Positions 1-9,642 of a DNA stretch of 46,582 bases are shown piece after piece. Source of the stretch: Candidatus Cloacimonadota bacterium. GTDB taxonomy: Bacteria > Cloacimonadota > Cloacimonadia > Cloacimonadales > Cloacimonadaceae. The stretch is from the NCBI GenBank assembly GCA_028706475.1, contig JAQWBI010000013.1, positions 1 through 46,582 of the forward strand, read 5' to 3'. Each line of letters begins with the position of its first letter. Position 1 is the stretch's first letter. Made by a program: the position numbers and the translations under genes. Under the pieces are notes generated by a model. The model did no database searches and was not told the origin of the DNA. It worked only from the letters and a program-made list of their open reading frames with translations.

Positions 1-1481
<1,481 letters not shown>

Positions 1482-1498
1482 GATACTGGGAGGATACC

Positions 1499-2674
1499 AT
1501 GAAAACCCGTTTAGTCTTTATCCTGATGCTAGTCTGCACGGGTCTTTTTGCCCAATCTGCAGACACGCTGTCCGTAATGAATGTATCCATGTACGCAAAC
1601 CCATTCTATGAATCCTACTCCCGCAATTTTCACGGTGCCGAAGCGGCAGGGAGAGGATACACCGGAGCTGCTGTATTGGGTGGTGCTGAAGCTGGTCTGA
1701 TCAATCCTGCAGTAATGATGGCGGATTCCGCGTATGCCTTTGCGGAGATCAGCGTCAAACCATCTCAAGACGTCGATGGATTAATCTTTAACGCAAATTA
1801 TGTGTCACCAATGCCTCTGGGTATCTTTGGTTTCGGTTTCCCCGTGGGAAGCAGGATGGTACTGTCTGCAATGTACTCCAATCCCAAGAGCATACAGCTA
1901 CAAGACTTTATTATCGAGATCAATCAGGGAGCAGATCTGGTGGTGCGCTCGCCAAAGTACAATCTTCACCAATTCAGTGCGTTGGCAAATTACAGGGTTA
2001 TCGATAGCATCCGCTTGGGTCTGGCAGCACATTATCAATTGCACAATTACTTCGATCCTATTTTTCTGCACTCATACGACCGGGTGGAAGAGTCTGTAGC
2101 CGCTCTGAGATTGCAGCCTGGAATCCTGATGGAACACGGGCCTTTCATGGCGGGGCTTTCTGCTACTTTGCCCACTCCGATCGAAGTGGATTTGCGCTAT
2201 GGCAATTACGACTACGATCTGCCCCTGGAACTTAGCGGTGGACTCAGCTATACCAAAGGGGAATATCGTCTTTCCGGAGATTGTGGCTTTATAAACGACT
2301 CTGCCCTCGATGGCAGATTCAACGATCGCTTCAGCCTGCACCTTGGAGGAGAGCGTCATAGAGAGAACCGCATATTCAGGGCAGGATATATGTATCGCTC
2401 CGATGTATGGGAAGGCGAGATCATGTTACCTCTAAACACCACCGCTAATGCGGATACATCTATGTTTTGGGAAGATGTACCGACCAGCATGAGGGTCAAG
2501 AACGACTCTCAACACTTCATTACAGCCGGGATTTCCTACCTATTCAAGCATGGTAAGATCGATGCATCCATCATGCATTGTATTATTGGGGACAACCCTC
2601 AAACTCAGTTTAATATCGGGCTTGGGATAAAGCTAAACACCTTCTTTTCCAAAGAGTTGCCAGAAAGACGATGA
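1499..2674 (+). CDS. PorV-like outer membrane beta-barrel protein
   Basis: Predicted secreted 391-residue protein. Residues 1-19 form a signal peptide (basic start, hydrophobic core, cleavage after GLFAQ). The next part has the pattern of PorV/PorQ and UPF0164 outer membrane proteins of the FadL fold: an early glycine-rich stretch, then a GLINPA motif, then alternating hydrophobic strands with aromatic ends. PorV-type proteins act in type IX secretion in Bacteroidetes; whether this one does is not shown by sequence. The start is set at ATG 1499, behind GGGAGGA at 1488-1494, rather than an in-frame GTG at 1478 that would put seven residues before the signal peptide. It overlaps the next gene by ATGA. 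A fatty-acid-type FadL porin role is the main alternative. Confidence 0.75.
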   Translation: MKTRLVFILMLVCTGLFAQSADTLSVMNVSMYANPFYESYSRNFHGAEAAGRGYTGAAVLGGAEAGLINPAVMMADSAYAFAEISVKPSQDVDGLIFNANYVSPMPLGIFGFGFPVGSRMVLSAMYSNPKSIQLQDFIIEINQGADLVVRSPKYNLHQFSALANYRVIDSIRLGLAAHYQLHNYFDPIFLHSYDRVEESVAALRLQPGILMEHGPFMAGLSATLPTPIEVDLRYGNYDYDLPLELSGGLSYTKGEYRLSGDCGFINDSALDGRFNDRFSLHLGGERHRENRIFRAGYMYRSDVWEGEIMLPLNTTANADTSMFWEDVPTSMRVKNDSQHFITAGISYLFKHGKIDASIMHCIIGDNPQTQFNIGLGIKLNTFFSKELPERR

Positions 2675-3798
2675 AGCATCCCATAGTACAGATAAGAGCC
2701 ATAGAAAACTATGATCTGCCCATACTGGAAGATGCTGTAAAGGCTTGGTTTTCAGAACTTAAAGACAATAAAGTACGACGCAGCAAGCGGGTATTGATAA
2801 AGCCAAATCTCTTGGGAGCTTATCCGCCGGAGCGCGCCGTAACCACTCACCCGATGGTTCTTGAAGCCATTATCCGCTATTTCCTGGCACTCAAGAAAGA
2901 GGTATGGTTGGGAGATAGCCCCGGGGGCTCTGTATCCGTGAAGAAAGTGTGGGAAACCTGTGGTCTGCAGGATCTTGCCGATCGCTATCCCATCCGCTTG
3001 GTAAACCTGTCCACAGAAAAGTATCGTGAATTGAACTATGAGGGAACTGAGGTAAAGATCTCCGAAGCACTGTTCAAATGCGGAATCGTGATAAACGTAG
3101 CGAAGTACAAAACTCATTCCCTGATGTCTTATACTGGAGCCCTGAAGAATCTTTATGGCTTGGTTCCGGGCATGGTGAAAAGTGAATATCACCGGCAGAA
3201 TCCGGATACCAGAAGCTTCGCCAGGTTGCTACTTGCCATCTATGGTCTCTGCCGCTCCAAGATCACTTATAATATCATCGACGGCATCATGGGGATGGAC
3301 GGAGCAGGACCATCGGCGGGGAATCCCAGGCATTTTGGACTTTTGATGGGTTCATCCAGCATTCCGGCGCTGGATACGGTGGCCTCACGCATGATGGGGC
3401 TCAAAATCAAAGACGTGCCCTATCTCTGGGATGCTCTGCATATGGAGGGCATCATCCCTTCGCAGATCCAAGTTCCACATAGCTTTTTGCATCACTCAAT
3501 TCCCGGTGTGGATACCCGCATAGTGAAGCTTAGTAAAACCGGTTTAATCTACTTGCCCAAAGCACTACGCTATGCTTTTAAACAAGTATATTACTACTAT
3601 CCGGTGGTTAGCTCGCGTTGTGTGCGTTGTGGTGTATGCGTGCGCAGTTGTCCGGTGGAGGCTGTTTCCTGGCAGGACAACGGCTATCCCATGGTGAATA
3701 GAGATAAATGTATCAAGTGCATGTGTTGTCATGAACTCTGCCCCACACAAGCCATAGATATTCACAAATCTTTTATTGCACAGAGGTTTACACGATGA
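2671..3798 (+). CDS. DUF362 protein with C-terminal 2x[4Fe-4S] ferredoxin domain
   Basis: A 375-residue cytoplasmic iron-sulfur protein. The N-terminal 300 residues match DUF362, with the early IKPNLLG and GDSPGG segments and a VAKYKTHSLMSYTGALKNLYG block. The C-terminus is a ferredoxin with two CxxCxxCxxxCP sets at about Cys 317, 320, 323, 327 and 347, 350, 353, 357. The precise reaction of this family is not established; a redox or cofactor-related role fits the clusters. ATGA overlaps at both ends (2671-2674 and 3795-3798) show it is translated together with the PorV-like and FtsB-like genes. I see no clear pathway link to either neighbour. Confidence 0.85.
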   Translation: MKHPIVQIRAIENYDLPILEDAVKAWFSELKDNKVRRSKRVLIKPNLLGAYPPERAVTTHPMVLEAIIRYFLALKKEVWLGDSPGGSVSVKKVWETCGLQDLADRYPIRLVNLSTEKYRELNYEGTEVKISEALFKCGIVINVAKYKTHSLMSYTGALKNLYGLVPGMVKSEYHRQNPDTRSFARLLLAIYGLCRSKITYNIIDGIMGMDGAGPSAGNPRHFGLLMGSSSIPALDTVASRMMGLKIKDVPYLWDALHMEGIIPSQIQVPHSFLHHSIPGVDTRIVKLSKTGLIYLPKALRYAFKQVYYYYPVVSSRCVRCGVCVRSCPVEAVSWQDNGYPMVNRDKCIKCMCCHELCPTQAIDIHKSFIAQRFTR

Positions 3799-4109
3799 AA
3801 GTGAAGTCCAGGGAAAGTCCCCGGATTTTGTCCTATCTTTACGCAATCGCCATAGTGCTCCTCATACTCTGGATCTTGGTGCTAGGCAGAAACAGCTTCT
3901 GGAATACCTACCAGTTGAAGCGCCAAGTGGAAGGTTTGGAGAAAGAAGCTGAATTTCTGAAAGCGGTAAACGACTCTCTGGCCAGAGAAAACATGCGCTT
4001 GAAGACGGATCCGGAGGCTGCCGAAAAAGCAGCCCGGGAACAGTTTGGCCTTACGAAACCGGGTGAGAAGGTCTTTAGATTTGTCCCATCTAAAGAGAAT
4101 GAACGATGA
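3795..4109 (+). CDS. FtsB/DivIC-type septum formation initiator
   Basis: Small bitopic membrane protein of 104 residues. A short basic cytoplasmic end is followed by one transmembrane helix (about residues 13-31) and a periplasmic coiled coil (about 37-72) rich in Leu, Glu and Lys, then a segment ending in AAREQFGLTKPGEKVFRF, which is typical of the DivIC/FtsB family. In model bacteria FtsB joins FtsL and FtsQ in the divisome. Length and topology fit. The gene overlaps both neighbours by 4 bp, so it is probably translationally coupled to the DUF362 gene and the diguanylate cyclase. The name ftsB versus divIC cannot be settled from sequence alone. Confidence 0.85.
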   Translation: MKVKSRESPRILSYLYAIAIVLLILWILVLGRNSFWNTYQLKRQVEGLEKEAEFLKAVNDSLARENMRLKTDPEAAEKAAREQFGLTKPGEKVFRFVPSKENER

Positions 4110-5776
4110 AATTGCCCTACGATATCCCTGAAATGAGCGAGATTAAGCCCCGGGCTGTCGCGGAGCTTCAACGTTTAGCCGGCGAACTCTTCGATAAAGA
4201 CTCCTCCAACCTCGAAGATAACATTGAAAGCCTGGTGAATCTAACAGTACAGCATCTCAACATGATCGAGGATCCCCAGCGCTTTATAGCAATTATTGCA
4301 GTATTCTTCGATGCCTGTTTTAAAGCTTTGAGCAAACCGCGCAAGAACCATGATAGTGAGCTCTACAAGTTCTTTGTGATCATGAATCATCTGCCTGTGC
4401 TGGAACAATCTCCCTTCTATGGGCAGATCCTGGAGATACTCTCACATTACTTTAATAAAAATGCATCAGTGATCAAGCTGTTTGATAAGCTGCAACTCCT
4501 CTATCTGTTTGTGGAAATTAAGCACTTCGATGCCGCCGCTGCTCTGGCCACGGAATTGGAGCAGGAGATTACCGAAGAACATCTCAGTTTCTACACTCTA
4601 TATCAGATATGCCGTTTCAAGATCATGGATGCATTCAGCAATGTGGAAGCCAAAATCAGGATCCTCTTGAAACTCACTACTCATATTTTCCGCAATGAAG
4701 GTGAAGAGTGCGCTTTATTCCTGATGGGCCGTTGGATTAGCTCACTGGACATTCTGAGGCCTACTCCATATTATCGGGCTCTGTTGAACAACCTCTATGC
4801 GATTGTAAAGAGTCATCAGAACGTGAATAGCGCCATCGTGGGTTACGAACTGTTTTCCATGGACGACAGGATGACTTTGCCGGAAGCGAAGATGCAGCTT
4901 TTAAACGAGCTTATGTCCCTCAAAGAGAGTATGCTGAATGCGGAGCAACTGCATGCGCTGCATTTCTTTGCCGGCAACTATGTGAGCGGCAGGAATGAAA
5001 ATTTCAGGGATAGCATCCAGAGCTTCAAATCGTCAAACTACTATCTGTATAAATGCTGGGAGCGTCTGATTGGCATATCGAAATACCTGAGGATGCATGT
5101 AAGCAATCGTGACTACAAAGTGTGTATCGGCTATATGGATAAACTCTATCTGGATCTCAGTCACCAGACCAGTATGCGAAACAACAGCTATGTGGAAAAC
5201 ATGCAGGCAAATTTCGACCGGATTGACGAGCTATACCGGGAGCTGGGCGAGCTCTCTCTCAGAGATACTCTAACCGGTTTGCGTAATAGACGATACATGG
5301 AAAACAACCTGATTCAGATCGTTGCGCTGGCTTTCAGGCATAAAGCTACGGTTAGTTTTGCTATGATGGATATAGACTTCTTCAAGAAGGTAAACGATAT
5401 CTATGGGCATGCTGCCGGGGATCTTGTCCTGCAGGAATTGGGGAAGATGTTGGGCAAAGCCTTCCGCAAGAGTGATATAATCATCCGCTACGGAGGTGAA
5501 GAGTTTCTCGTGGTGCTGTTTGATATTATGCCCGATAAGTGCTTGGCTATGATGGAGGAATTGCGGACTGAGATAGAAGCAAGTACCTTCAAGTATCAAA
5601 GACACAAAATAAAGATAACGATTAGCATAGGCCTGGCCTGCAATTTGATGTATTCTGCTACTGAATTCAATGACCTCATGCAATATGTGAAGCATGCCGA
5701 TAAAGCCTTGTATGTAGCCAAAGAGAACGGGCGTAACCGGGTCGAAGTGTATATGCCCGAGAAAAATCCTGCTTGA
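4106..5776 (+). CDS. Diguanylate cyclase with long helical N-terminal region
   Basis: Predicted to make cyclic di-GMP from two GTP. The last 170 of 556 residues form a GGDEF domain with the conserved start LRDTLTGLRNRR and the active-site motif GGEEF at residues 463-467. An RKSD I-site lies five residues before it, so product inhibition is probably retained. The first 380 residues are alpha-helical, with repeat-like (TPR-like) character but no sensory domain I can name and no transmembrane helix, so the enzyme appears cytoplasmic. Its start codon overlaps the stop of the FtsB-like gene. No EAL or HD-GYP phosphodiesterase is seen in the window; a second cyclase lies at 30883. Confidence 0.9.
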   Translation: MKLPYDIPEMSEIKPRAVAELQRLAGELFDKDSSNLEDNIESLVNLTVQHLNMIEDPQRFIAIIAVFFDACFKALSKPRKNHDSELYKFFVIMNHLPVLEQSPFYGQILEILSHYFNKNASVIKLFDKLQLLYLFVEIKHFDAAAALATELEQEITEEHLSFYTLYQICRFKIMDAFSNVEAKIRILLKLTTHIFRNEGEECALFLMGRWISSLDILRPTPYYRALLNNLYAIVKSHQNVNSAIVGYELFSMDDRMTLPEAKMQLLNELMSLKESMLNAEQLHALHFFAGNYVSGRNENFRDSIQSFKSSNYYLYKCWERLIGISKYLRMHVSNRDYKVCIGYMDKLYLDLSHQTSMRNNSYVENMQANFDRIDELYRELGELSLRDTLTGLRNRRYMENNLIQIVALAFRHKATVSFAMMDIDFFKKVNDIYGHAAGDLVLQELGKMLGKAFRKSDIIIRYGGEEFLVVLFDIMPDKCLAMMEELRTEIEASTFKYQRHKIKITISIGLACNLMYSATEFNDLMQYVKHADKALYVAKENGRNRVEVYMPEKNPA

Positions 5777-5821
5777 CAAACAACACATAAGCGAAATTCC
5801 TTTCCTGATAAGGAGAATGCC

Positions 5822-6925
5822 ATGGCAAAGATAGTCGTAAAGAATCTAAACAAGTATTATGATAACGGTTTCCACGCTGTAAAGGACGTTAGTTTTGTAG
5901 CTGAAGACAAGGAGTTTATGGTGTTAGTAGGCCCCTCGGGTTGCGGTAAAACTACTGTGTTGCGCCTGATTGCCGGTTTGGTAGAAATCTCCAGCGGGGA
6001 TATTTATATAGGTGATAACCTGGTAAACAACAAGCCGCCTAAGGATCGCGATATCGCTATGGTGTTTCAAAACTACGCTCTCTATCCCCATATGACAGTG
6101 TTTGACAACATGGCTTTTGCTCTGAAGTTACGTGGTGAAAGCAAGGCGGAAATCAACAAAAAAGTAGATGTAGCTGCTTCTCTTTTGGGCATAGAGAGCA
6201 TGCTGAAACGCAAGCCTGCACAACTCTCTGGCGGTCAGCGTCAGCGTGTTGCCGTAGGCAGAGCCATCGTGCGCAATCCTAAAGTATTCCTCTTTGATGA
6301 ACCCCTTTCAAACCTGGATGCCAAACTGCGTGTGGCCATGCGCGCAGAGATCGTGAAGCTGCACCAGACCTTGGAAAACACCATGATCTATGTTACTCAC
6401 GACCAAGTGGAAGCCATGACTATGGCAGATCGCATCGTGGTGATGAAGGACGGCATCATCCATCAGATAGACAGTCCATTGAATATATACAACAATCCCA
6501 TAAACGTCTTTGTGGCAGGTTTCATCGGTAGTCCTGCCATAAATATGGTTACCGGCAAGCTTGTAGCAAAAGACGGCGCTCTTTGCTTCGACAGCACGGA
6601 TTATCAGCTCACCCTCACTCCTGATCAGGCTACAAAGCTCAAAAAATATGAGAACAAGGCCATTATCATGGGTATTCGCCCCGAGGACATCTATGATGCC
6701 CGCCACGACAGCATGGCAGAATATCCTCAGAAGTTCAACCCGGTTTGTGATCTCGTTGAGCCGCTGGGCAGCGAATTTCACGTGGTATTGAAAACCAGGC
6801 AATACAGCTTTGTTGCCAGATTTGATCCCAAGGAACTGCCCAAGGTTGGTGCCGTACTTCCCGTAACCGTAGATATGGTGAAGGCGCATTTCTTCGATCC
6901 TGAAAGCGAGCTCGCCCTGTATTGA
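5822..6925 (+). CDS. ABC transporter ATP-binding protein, MalK/UgpC type
   Basis: ATPase subunit of the CUT1 sugar or glycerol-phosphate import class, 367 residues. Walker A GPSGCGKTT is at 37-45, then the Q-loop in MVFQNYALYPHMT, the signature LSGGQRQRVAVGRA, Walker B FLFDEP, and the switch His in YVTHDQVEAMTMADR. The C-terminal third is the TOBE/OB regulatory region seen in MalK, UgpC and MsmK, with the GIRPEDI element. AAGGAG stands just before ATG 5822. No permease or binding protein gene is adjacent; the next genes are exported proteins. It may serve several transporters, as MsmK does, or partners encoded elsewhere. The substrate cannot be named. Confidence 0.93.
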   Translation: MAKIVVKNLNKYYDNGFHAVKDVSFVAEDKEFMVLVGPSGCGKTTVLRLIAGLVEISSGDIYIGDNLVNNKPPKDRDIAMVFQNYALYPHMTVFDNMAFALKLRGESKAEINKKVDVAASLLGIESMLKRKPAQLSGGQRQRVAVGRAIVRNPKVFLFDEPLSNLDAKLRVAMRAEIVKLHQTLENTMIYVTHDQVEAMTMADRIVVMKDGIIHQIDSPLNIYNNPINVFVAGFIGSPAINMVTGKLVAKDGALCFDSTDYQLTLTPDQATKLKKYENKAIIMGIRPEDIYDARHDSMAEYPQKFNPVCDLVEPLGSEFHVVLKTRQYSFVARFDPKELPKVGAVLPVTVDMVKAHFFDPESELALY

Positions 6926-6926
6926 G

Positions 6927-7679
6927 ATGAAGCGCTTCCTTCTGTGGATGCTGCTCATCTGTGTGCTTCCTCTGGCAGCGTCGATAGACGAAGATTCAGC
7001 CATGGCCAATGCCCTCTCCGGGCTTAGCCTACTCTCGAATTCGGTGGCGGATTACCGTATCTCTCCGGTGATGCAGATCAGAGGCTTTTGCACAAACTAT
7101 ATGCGTCCCTTCAATTCACCGGATATTAGCATTTATGGCCTGCATAATGCGATAAGTTTGAATAATCTCTTCATCGGGGTTGGGAATAGCTATCTATATC
7201 ATTCAGACTATACCAAGCACAATACCTATCTGAACGCACATTACCTCCTCCGGGGTATTAGCGTGGGCGCTACCGGGCATATGATTTACGACTCTGTAGC
7301 TGGTGAGGACGGCGAATACGAATGGTATTACGATCTGGGTACAGCTTTCAATAGAGGCAGTTATGCCGCTGAGATCAAGCTCTTGCGATGCAAAAGCCCA
7401 CTTCAACAGACTGCGTATAGCTTGAAGGGGAGTCTCAGTGAAGACTTGGATGCAGCCCTGGGATATGTGCAACAGAAGGAACAGAATGACTATTTTCGCG
7501 TAGCTGTTACCGCTAACCTTCTCAGTTTGATCACCCTTTACGGCTCCTGGCAAAGCGATCCCAATCGTTTTGGTATGGGCGTTCAGGTGAATACACACAC
7601 CTGGAGTCTGATGTATTCGATCCGCAGCCATAGCACGCTGGATCCGGGACATGCGGTCTCACTGGATATCTATTGGTGA
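6927..7679 (+). CDS. Exported protein, probable outer membrane beta strands
   Basis: Not recognised as a named family. The 250-residue product begins with a signal peptide (about residues 1-18, ending LPLAAS). The rest alternates hydrophobic and polar residues with many Tyr and Gly, as in small outer membrane barrels, and ends in an aromatic residue (IYW), which is typical of barrel C-termini. It starts one base after the ABC ATPase stop and overlaps the next gene as GTGA, so the three genes look co-translated. A structural or assembly link with the barrel protein downstream is plausible but inferred. There are no catalytic motifs and no cysteine pattern of interest. Confidence 0.6.
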   Translation: MKRFLLWMLLICVLPLAASIDEDSAMANALSGLSLLSNSVADYRISPVMQIRGFCTNYMRPFNSPDISIYGLHNAISLNNLFIGVGNSYLYHSDYTKHNTYLNAHYLLRGISVGATGHMIYDSVAGEDGEYEWYYDLGTAFNRGSYAAEIKLLRCKSPLQQTAYSLKGSLSEDLDAALGYVQQKEQNDYFRVAVTANLLSLITLYGSWQSDPNRFGMGVQVNTHTWSLMYSIRSHSTLDPGHAVSLDIYW

Positions 7680-9160
7680 AAGCTGCCCTGGGGCTAGTCT
7701 TTCTGGTGATCTGCTCCGGGCTTTGTGCTCAAAGCCTTCCCGGTGAATTACTGGGCTTTCCGGAATTGGCGCAGGACGAGTTGATTGACGCCGTAACAGA
7801 TGACTATTATAGAACTTATGAGCCTTTCAACACTGCCTTCTCCATCTCCGGATCCCACACCGGCAGCAACAGTGCAAGCGGTTACCTGCATCTGAAAAAG
7901 GACAATTGGCAAGTGCGGGGCGGATTGCGGGGGGAAAACAGCACTCTCGCTAATCTGCAGCTAATGTTTCGGGATTATGCTGTGCTAGGTGCATATAGAG
8001 TATCCTGGGGAAACGGACTGCTTTTAAATAGAAGCACTTATACTCCCGCTCTGCTCAATCCACCCAATCCCCAAACTTTTTCGCTTTCAGGACTGGCATT
8101 CAATCTGAATAAGGGAAATTGGGGACTATTGGCTGCGCTTTCGCAAGTGGATCGGGATGTGGTTTTAAATGAAGGCAACATCTCACAACTGCCTAAAAAT
8201 AAACGGAATTACCTGAATTCAAGCTGGGAAAGAATCGGTGCTATAGGCTTATACTATGCAGAGGAGCATACCGCAGCCGGAGCTCTTTACTATCGCCAGG
8301 GTTACGACCGTGGCTTTGTAAATGCTGAAACGGACTCTTTGCTTCATGCTTTCAGTGCGTATCTGGGTATGCATACCAAGCATCATAGGCTAATGACAGA
8401 GTTGGTGCTGCAAGATGGCTCTCCTTCACTAAAGGCGGACTGGCAATTCAGCCAGGGAAAAGTGCAGAGTATGTGGGCTTACACCATGATGAAGCGCTAT
8501 CAACGTCCTGCTTATGCTTCTAAAGCCATGCTGATCAGCTCTCTGGATAGGCGGGAAGAACTCCGGGCAGAGATCGGCTATCAAGCCTTGAAACACATGA
8601 ACATCGCCTTTGGAACTGTGCTGAACAATCGCCGGGGAGATGTATCCGATCCCGACTGGCTGGCTCATAACAGCCTGAAACTCACTTATCGCGATCAACA
8701 CAGCATGCTTAGCATGGTCATCAAGACGATTGACAGAGAAATCCTTGCAATGGTAGATTCCACATATGCGGATAGCCGTCCCAACCACTGGCGCTTTGCT
8801 CTGTCTGCTGAACACCAGCTCAATCCCGTTTGGGATATCCAGATGAAGGCTCGTTATCATCACCAAAAGCATAATGCAAGCCTTCGCAGCGGTTCATATT
8901 GGGCTCAACACATTGGTTACCGGCATCGGGTTCTCAAGATGAAGGTGGGCATAGCCGCAAGTTCCAGCGTGAATTACAAGATGATACTGTATCAGGACAA
9001 CGATGAGGGCTATGAGATTCTGGGAGATTCCACGCTTCGGGCGGAGTTTGAAAGCACATATCAATGGCGGGGTTTTAGTCTGAAAGCGGTTCTGTATCAG
9101 AATATGGTCAAGCCCCAAAGCACTGGCATCACCCTGAAGCTAAACGGCAGCTTCGGATAA
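7676..9160 (+). CDS. Exported beta-barrel-like protein
   Basis: A 494-residue exported protein with a signal peptide ending in SGLCAQ. GTG 7676 is preferred because it makes a GTGA overlap with the previous stop; a TTG at 7673 is in frame but adds only one codon. The body has many short amphipathic strands. A segment reading LGAYRVSWGNGLLL resembles the start of the barrel in Bacteroidetes-type proteins that carry helix-hairpin-helix motifs before a barrel. I see no helix-hairpin-helix here, only a short ELLGFPELAQDELIDA helix where it would be, so it may be a reduced relative. The function is unknown. It is the last gene of the left-hand plus-strand run. Confidence 0.6.
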   Translation: MKAALGLVFLVICSGLCAQSLPGELLGFPELAQDELIDAVTDDYYRTYEPFNTAFSISGSHTGSNSASGYLHLKKDNWQVRGGLRGENSTLANLQLMFRDYAVLGAYRVSWGNGLLLNRSTYTPALLNPPNPQTFSLSGLAFNLNKGNWGLLAALSQVDRDVVLNEGNISQLPKNKRNYLNSSWERIGAIGLYYAEEHTAAGALYYRQGYDRGFVNAETDSLLHAFSAYLGMHTKHHRLMTELVLQDGSPSLKADWQFSQGKVQSMWAYTMMKRYQRPAYASKAMLISSLDRREELRAEIGYQALKHMNIAFGTVLNNRRGDVSDPDWLAHNSLKLTYRDQHSMLSMVIKTIDREILAMVDSTYADSRPNHWRFALSAEHQLNPVWDIQMKARYHHQKHNASLRSGSYWAQHIGYRHRVLKMKVGIAASSSVNYKMILYQDNDEGYEILGDSTLRAEFESTYQWRGFSLKAVLYQNMVKPQSTGITLKLNGSFG

Positions 9161-9262
9161 AGCCAAATAATATACGGAGTTCAAGACACCTATGCTATCT
9201 ATATATGTAAAACAAATTAAGGGAGGCTTGGAATCGGGCAATGCATAGAATCTACCCCAGAT

Positions 9263-9330
9263 ATTGAAGTCCGCTTAATTTATAACATATAGGTATACAA
9301 TAAGACACATAAGGTCAAATGGACTTCAAT
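9263..9330. repeat. Perfect 10-bp inverted repeat with 48-base spacer
   Basis: ATTGAAGTCC at 9263-9272 pairs exactly with GGACTTCAAT at 9321-9330. The spacer is AT-rich. No T-run follows, so it is not a classical terminator. It may be the ends of a small decayed element or a protein-binding site; the sequence does not decide. Confidence 0.5.
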
Positions 9331-9437
9331 CGCATTATCCAAGTTAAACTTAGTGTAGTAATCTCAGTATTGCCACAGCGACCGAAGGGAACTTCTGAAT
9401 CTGCGTGATATTCATCCCCTCTATATCAAGCATTTCC

Positions 9438-9501
9438 GAAGCTGATATAAAGCTGTTATCATTCAGTGCCCGCTAGATGATAACCCGATAATAACTGGTT
9501 C
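9438..9501 (+). repeat. Dispersed 64-bp repeat, copy A
   Basis: Begins GAAGCTGATATAA and ends in GGTTC. It aligns without gaps to the reverse complement of copy C (26548-26611), with 53 of 64 positions identical by hand count. Its length is exactly the same as the other two copies. It lies in a noncoding gap. Confidence 0.75.
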
Positions 9502-9642
9502 AAGTATAGATAAACCAGAGGAGGAATAAAGCCCTAGAGCTATTCGGTAGATTATCTGCCAAATTTGGGTGTGGCTGTCCAGTAGCAAAACGTCATTCAT
9601 GCCTTGACGAGTCACAGAGGTGAGGGCAGCATTTTGGACTAT

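Larger units (their letters stand above)
9161..9642. other. Noncoding gap between convergent operons
   Basis: There is no credible gene in these 482 bases. Two structures stand out: a perfect 10-base inverted repeat (9263-9272 with 9321-9330) and one copy of the 64-bp dispersed repeat (9438-9501). No hairpin followed by a T-run is seen for either of the two operons that end here. Confidence 0.6.
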
